Source: Solenopsis invicta
Taxonomy: Eukaryota > Arthropoda > Insecta > Hymenoptera > Formicidae
DNA: 64,000 nucleotides
Assembly (NCBI RefSeq): GCF_016802725.1
Contig: NC_052673.1
Coordinates: 12,039,037-12,103,036 of the forward strand
Direction of reading: 5' to 3'
Below, piece by piece: positions 59,812-64,000 of this stretch (its first letter is position 1; each line of letters begins with the position of its first letter). The notes under the pieces are model-generated. The model saw only the letters and a program-made list of their open reading frames with translations, had not been told where the DNA came from and did not search any database. The position numbers and the translations under genes were made by a program.

Positions 59812-62774
59812 GGCGAGCGGTTGTGAGCCCTCTCGTATCGGCGACAGCGTGTATTGACTTTTGCTCGGTTCCTCGCGAATGAAAGATGGCGTCTCGTGCC
59901 GGCCAATCGATATACCGCCTGGCGGAATTCCTTTTGGAAAATCATTGCCACGACAACTCTTATATTGCAGAGTTCTTTAAAAGCCTGCTGCGCGATTTGA
60001 AACTCAAATTGATCGATTAAAAGCCAACCACAAACACAACATGGTTATACAAGTGGTTGTAAAATAAATATCTCTTTACCCACTTGTTCAGGGTTTACTT
60101 GGGTACTTATAATTTTCAAAATCTCGCCATATCCTCTAATAGCATCTAGAGATTAATGAATTAGTAATTACGTTTAAGTCAACTGAATCTTTTTGCTTTA
60201 CTTCGTTATATTTACCTTCCGTTTTTCTCTGGAACGGAATCGTCGAGTCCATAATTAACGAAACGAAGTTTGGAGAAATGTCACTGGGGCGATGACCAGT
60301 TTTTCGTCGAATATTCCTAAGGTAGTGCAAACGCTCTGCCTCTCGATAGGGGGATGAAATGCAAAGGGCGAAGAAAATACGCCCTTTGGCCACGGCGGGT
60401 CCTCAGCGTCCTTATCGAAAGTTCGCAGGCGGCGGCGTCGATCTGCGTCGATGGTCTAAGCGCACCTCCGCCGCCACCACCAGTAGTCCCCATCTCGCTC
60501 TCCCGAAGGGAGTTTGCCGGGTTATTTACCTGAATAAACCGCTCGATAAAAAGAGTACACACGATCCACCCGTCGCCGCGTCGGCGTCGTAGCGCGACGT
60601 GCATTAATAATTTCGCGGATACTTGGCGTATAAATCGCGCGCGTGCCTTCCCCCGCAACTTATTCCGTCATTCGAGCGAAAACGCGACATGAATTTGTTA
60701 TGATGCGAGTTGACCGATGCGACTATACCGCTCCAATTATCGCGCGTTCTTCCATGGTTATTTGTTCGCGACGCGATACGCGGGGACTATAAAATTGCTT
60801 GTTGCCGGTAACATGATTAGCCGCCGGTGATACGTCGCAGTCGGATTTACGAACGAGCAAATGGTTATTGTAGATATTGGATACATGAATAAATAAATGG
60901 AGGAGAGAGAGAGAGAGAGAAATGTGTACTTATATACAATGTAATAAATATATAGACAAATTCGGGGAGAAACTATGTTATAGATAAATCATTATTTCTC
61001 GAATTATAATATTATCGTTTTAATAGTATGTAATGAGGTTGGCCCATATCAAATGATTCATGTGTAATATTAGGTCGCAATAGTGTGTTGAACTTTCAAC
61101 TTCCAATAATATACCATACGCGATGATATTTCTATTTGTTCAAATTAAAAAACTGATCATTTAATGTCACTTTTGCTTATTTAGAATCTTTTTCCTTAAA
61201 ATTTGATTTTACGTTAATAAAATATTTGCTATTTATGTATCGCACAGTGGTATATCATTCTTATTGATTATTGGTCCAGTATATAGTTCAGTTATTTGAA
61301 ATTCATTACAGATGTTACCTCATATTTCATTTATTTAATTCGTTCATAATTATCTTTCTGCAATATTATTGCATAATTTTGGCTCGGCGTCATTTTGGTT
61401 TTGTTCTCTGTTAAATGTGCAAGATATCTGAAATATAATTTTAATTTGCATCAATTCCATTTGTACACGCCCATCGCTCTTGCATTAAACGTCATGTCGT
61501 GCCGCTCAGCGGAAGTTGCATCGTTTACATCGGAAAAATTAGTACTCTCATTGGAATTTATATCGCAGAAATTACAGCTATTAATATTCCGCGAGAGATA
61601 AAGAAACAGCATATCGTTAATTAAGATTTCTAATAATCGTATTGAAGCATGTTAATATATCGCATCGTAATTTCATTACAACAGTACGATACGATATGTA
61701 TCTACAGCCATTCTAATAATTAGCAACCGTAATACTCTCCATCCCGCTTATTACCACAATAATATGATAATAACATATTTACAATTACGAATACTATAAT
61801 TACGATTTTTGAAGTTCTTTGGAAATTATATTTTTATCTTTATCTGCGCTTATTGTAAAATCTCTTTTTCGTTTAAAATGAAAAGACAGTCGTATGATTC
61901 CCATTAACGCCGGATAAGTAATATAAATTGCATTACACATTGCTACATTTCAATGCCATATATATTTCAATGCGATTTTAAAGAGACCAATTTTTCACAA
62001 CGACCTTCGCAATTATTTAATTGCTTGAACTCTAATTTTTCACTTCCGTCAATCTATTTTTTTCACAAGGCACATACATTACATTAGCATCGAAACGCAT
62101 ATCTAAAAGAACGATAAGAAAGACAGATGTTTCGACGTGCGTTTTCAGCTGAAACGTAACGTGTCGCTAATCATTGTCTCGAGGCGTCACTTATCTGACG
62201 GTCACGCCATTAATTATATATCTAACGCGATAAGGCTCGTCGTAAAACCGGAGCGTGTTCGGCAATTATCATTGTGGTAAAATCCTCACGACTCCCGCGA
62301 GGAGTGGCAGGAGGAGCGAGCGGCGCTGCGCTCTTTACGTTATTACTTTTGCCGAACCGTACGTGTCGTCGGCTGTCGCGTCCCTCTAATCGCAATTAAT
62401 GCTAGCCGCGGGACTCTCACGCAGCGAGCGAGACCCGGTCTCGTCGACGAGGCCAAAGTGGTGTCCGGTTATTAAATTCTGCGTGCTTTCCGTGTGCGCC
62501 GACAGTGTCACTGTCAGTGCGTGCTCCCCGGTAATTCCGGCCGCGCGGATAACCGCCCGCCCGACCATGCATTAGGCGGTGGATTTTATCGTCCGCCCTC
62601 CCGGACTAACCCGGCGCGCGATTATCATCGCGATACCTTCACCAGGCAGGACAGCAACGAGCGCCTAGCTAGCGCCTGGATACGCACTACACACGCGTGA
62701 CGGAAGCGTATACGAACCCGTTTCGTTGACGGCATACACAGGTGTTCCACTGTGGCAGCGGCGTCTACGATATA
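59812..62774. other. No supported gene
   Basis: CpG-rich to about 60860, with incidental frames. A (GA)n microsatellite lies at 60903-60920. AT-rich from 60920 to 62130 with no recognisable element. CpG-rich from 62140, including a patch with GATA-type sites (CTTATCT, GATAAGG) near 62190-62235. Confidence 0.5.
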
Positions 62775-62800
62775 TACAGAGTGTCCCGAAACTATCGTAC
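62775..62800 (+). mobile_element. Transposon terminus fragment (TACAGAGTGTCCC type)
   Basis: Resembles the fragment at 19723-19750, sharing AACTATCG after the GTGTCCC/GTGTTTC core. It also resembles the left end of the candidate element at 46584. No partner end was seen downstream. Confidence 0.4.
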
Positions 62801-64000
62801 CTCTCCTCGATCGTAGGACTGATTGAGGGGGATTGGAAATAAGATAGGAGCGAAGTCGAGATGGCTGTAAAGTCTATTAATGTTGAAGAATTCAGGAATC
62901 GTGAAACATTAAGATCGAAGAACAAGCACTTTTAATAGTTGAAACATTGAATAGACTCGTTGTAGGGAAGAATTTACTTTCGACAATGAATTTCGCTCGT
63001 CTATTTGGCGTTGAATTTAGCGTTTATTGATTAAAAGTCAACATAATGTAGTTTTCTTTTTTGTCAATTATATTCGCCAATATGGTTGATCTACAGCTAA
63101 TAAAAGATATGAATAAAATTTTATTGAAACATTCCGATCGATGAATTGTCACGTAATTTAACAATTTATAATTGAATATGTATTAATATCGTTTTAAACT
63201 CGAAATATTGCGATTCTATCTGTTCATATCGCGAAATTATCGCGGTCGCGAGCATTGTATGAATTTTGGGGGAGCATTTGCCACGCATAGAGATGATCTG
63301 TCTTTTTCACGAGCGTTCTTCATAGCTCGATTCTTGGCTGGGATTATGTAAACGTGAATCGTTCTGTGCCTCCTTCTGGAAGGCATTAGGCTGTACGTGG
63401 AAGAAGAAGCAACGTTGCGTTTAGCCCCGCGTTACACTTAACCCCCGGACCTAAGGGGGGGGGGGGTGGGGCTGGTACAGGCCCCCTGATTATAGTGCAT
63501 CTCGCGCGGCACGATGCACGCTACGCCGATAAAAGTCTCGACGTTTTACGACGTAAACGATTTTCCGAGATTACGCACGGCTATTTCGCGCCGAGGCCAG
63601 GTAATTGACTCGAAATTGAAAGAATGTCGTTACTACGAGCGGGGTATAGCGCTGCTTATCGTGCCCGCTCGTGTCTATTAATCACGACACGAGATAATGT
63701 GGCCATGTTGCCATTGCGGAGCGGGAGGGTTATCATGCACGTGTGTAATTACGCGTTTCCTAATATCTTCCGCCTTGCACCGGTAATTAGGCTCACTCGA
63801 CGTGTGATCACCCCGATTACGAGAATTGTCGTTTGACGAACGTAATTTTTGCAGTTACACAAGAATAACATAGCGCTATTTCGATTTTCACGAACGACAC
63901 TGTAGGTCGCAAATGCCTCGATTTTGCTAGCTTTGATTAATTTGAATATTCAATACGATGAGCTTTGCGCTCGATAAATGTTATTAAACTTGATGAATTC
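62801..64000. other. No supported gene; poly-G run
   Basis: AT-rich to about 63240, then CpG-rich. A run of twelve G followed by TGGGG lies at 63456-63472, with C-runs on both sides (CCCCC near 63443, CCCCC near 63482) that could form alternative foldbacks. Confidence 0.5.

Overview
The window looks like intergenic or large-intron DNA from an insect, most likely a hymenopteran and plausibly an ant. The basis for this is compositional. AT-rich stretches alternate every few hundred bases with GC-rich stretches in which CpG is abundant, not depleted. Dinucleotide, trinucleotide and tetranucleotide microsatellites are common. Small DNA-transposon relics with inverted repeats are scattered through it. 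I saw no bacterial-type operon, no rRNA, and no tRNA that I could defend by eye. The taxonomic call is an inference from texture; no marker gene was recognised.

No open frame in the window could be assigned to a known protein family. Most long frames lie in CpG-rich islands, where stop codons are rare in every frame, so length alone is weak evidence. A few segments look more like real or decayed exons because codon-like composition coincides with good splice signals: 18130-18372 (-), 19836-20056 (+), 40701-41246 (-), 41380-41518 (+, begins with a signal-peptide-like sequence), 44417-44734 (-), 48019-48277 (-, built on a 108-bp tandem repeat), 49001-49330 (+) and 51788-51862 (+). The exon-like pieces at 41.4, 51.8 and 58.8 kb are all in phase 0 and could together encode a small secreted cysteine-containing peptide. 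That joining is speculative.

Layout. 1-14 kb: alternating composition, a diverged 61-bp tandem duplication at 1.4 kb, trinucleotide repeats at 4.8 and 6.35 kb, and a candidate G-quadruplex at 12.75 kb. 15-17 kb: a conserved two-block motif occurs twice, 2.0 kb apart. 18-20 kb: two exon-like or pseudogene-like pieces and a transposon end. 20-28 kb: mostly featureless apart from microsatellites. 28.2-28.7 kb: a pogo-like end beside two foldback hairpins. 34-35.5 kb: two more foldback elements. 37.6-38.9 kb: a long (TG)n tract and a complete Tc1/mariner-type miniature element. 40-41.7 kb: two divergent open frames with GTGAGT donors and a G4 motif. 44-49 kb: three exon-like frames and a 406-bp miniature element around a (GGTA)n tract. 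52-55 kb: CpG-rich DNA with GAC, AC and CCN repeats. 56 kb: a 126-nt strong hairpin. 58-60 kb: a roughly 65-bp element present three times at about 820-835 bp spacing.

No set of genes working together can be described. The most notable signals are the paired motif at 15.0/17.0 kb, the three-copy spaced element at 58-60 kb, the hairpin at 56.1 kb and the cluster of foldback elements.
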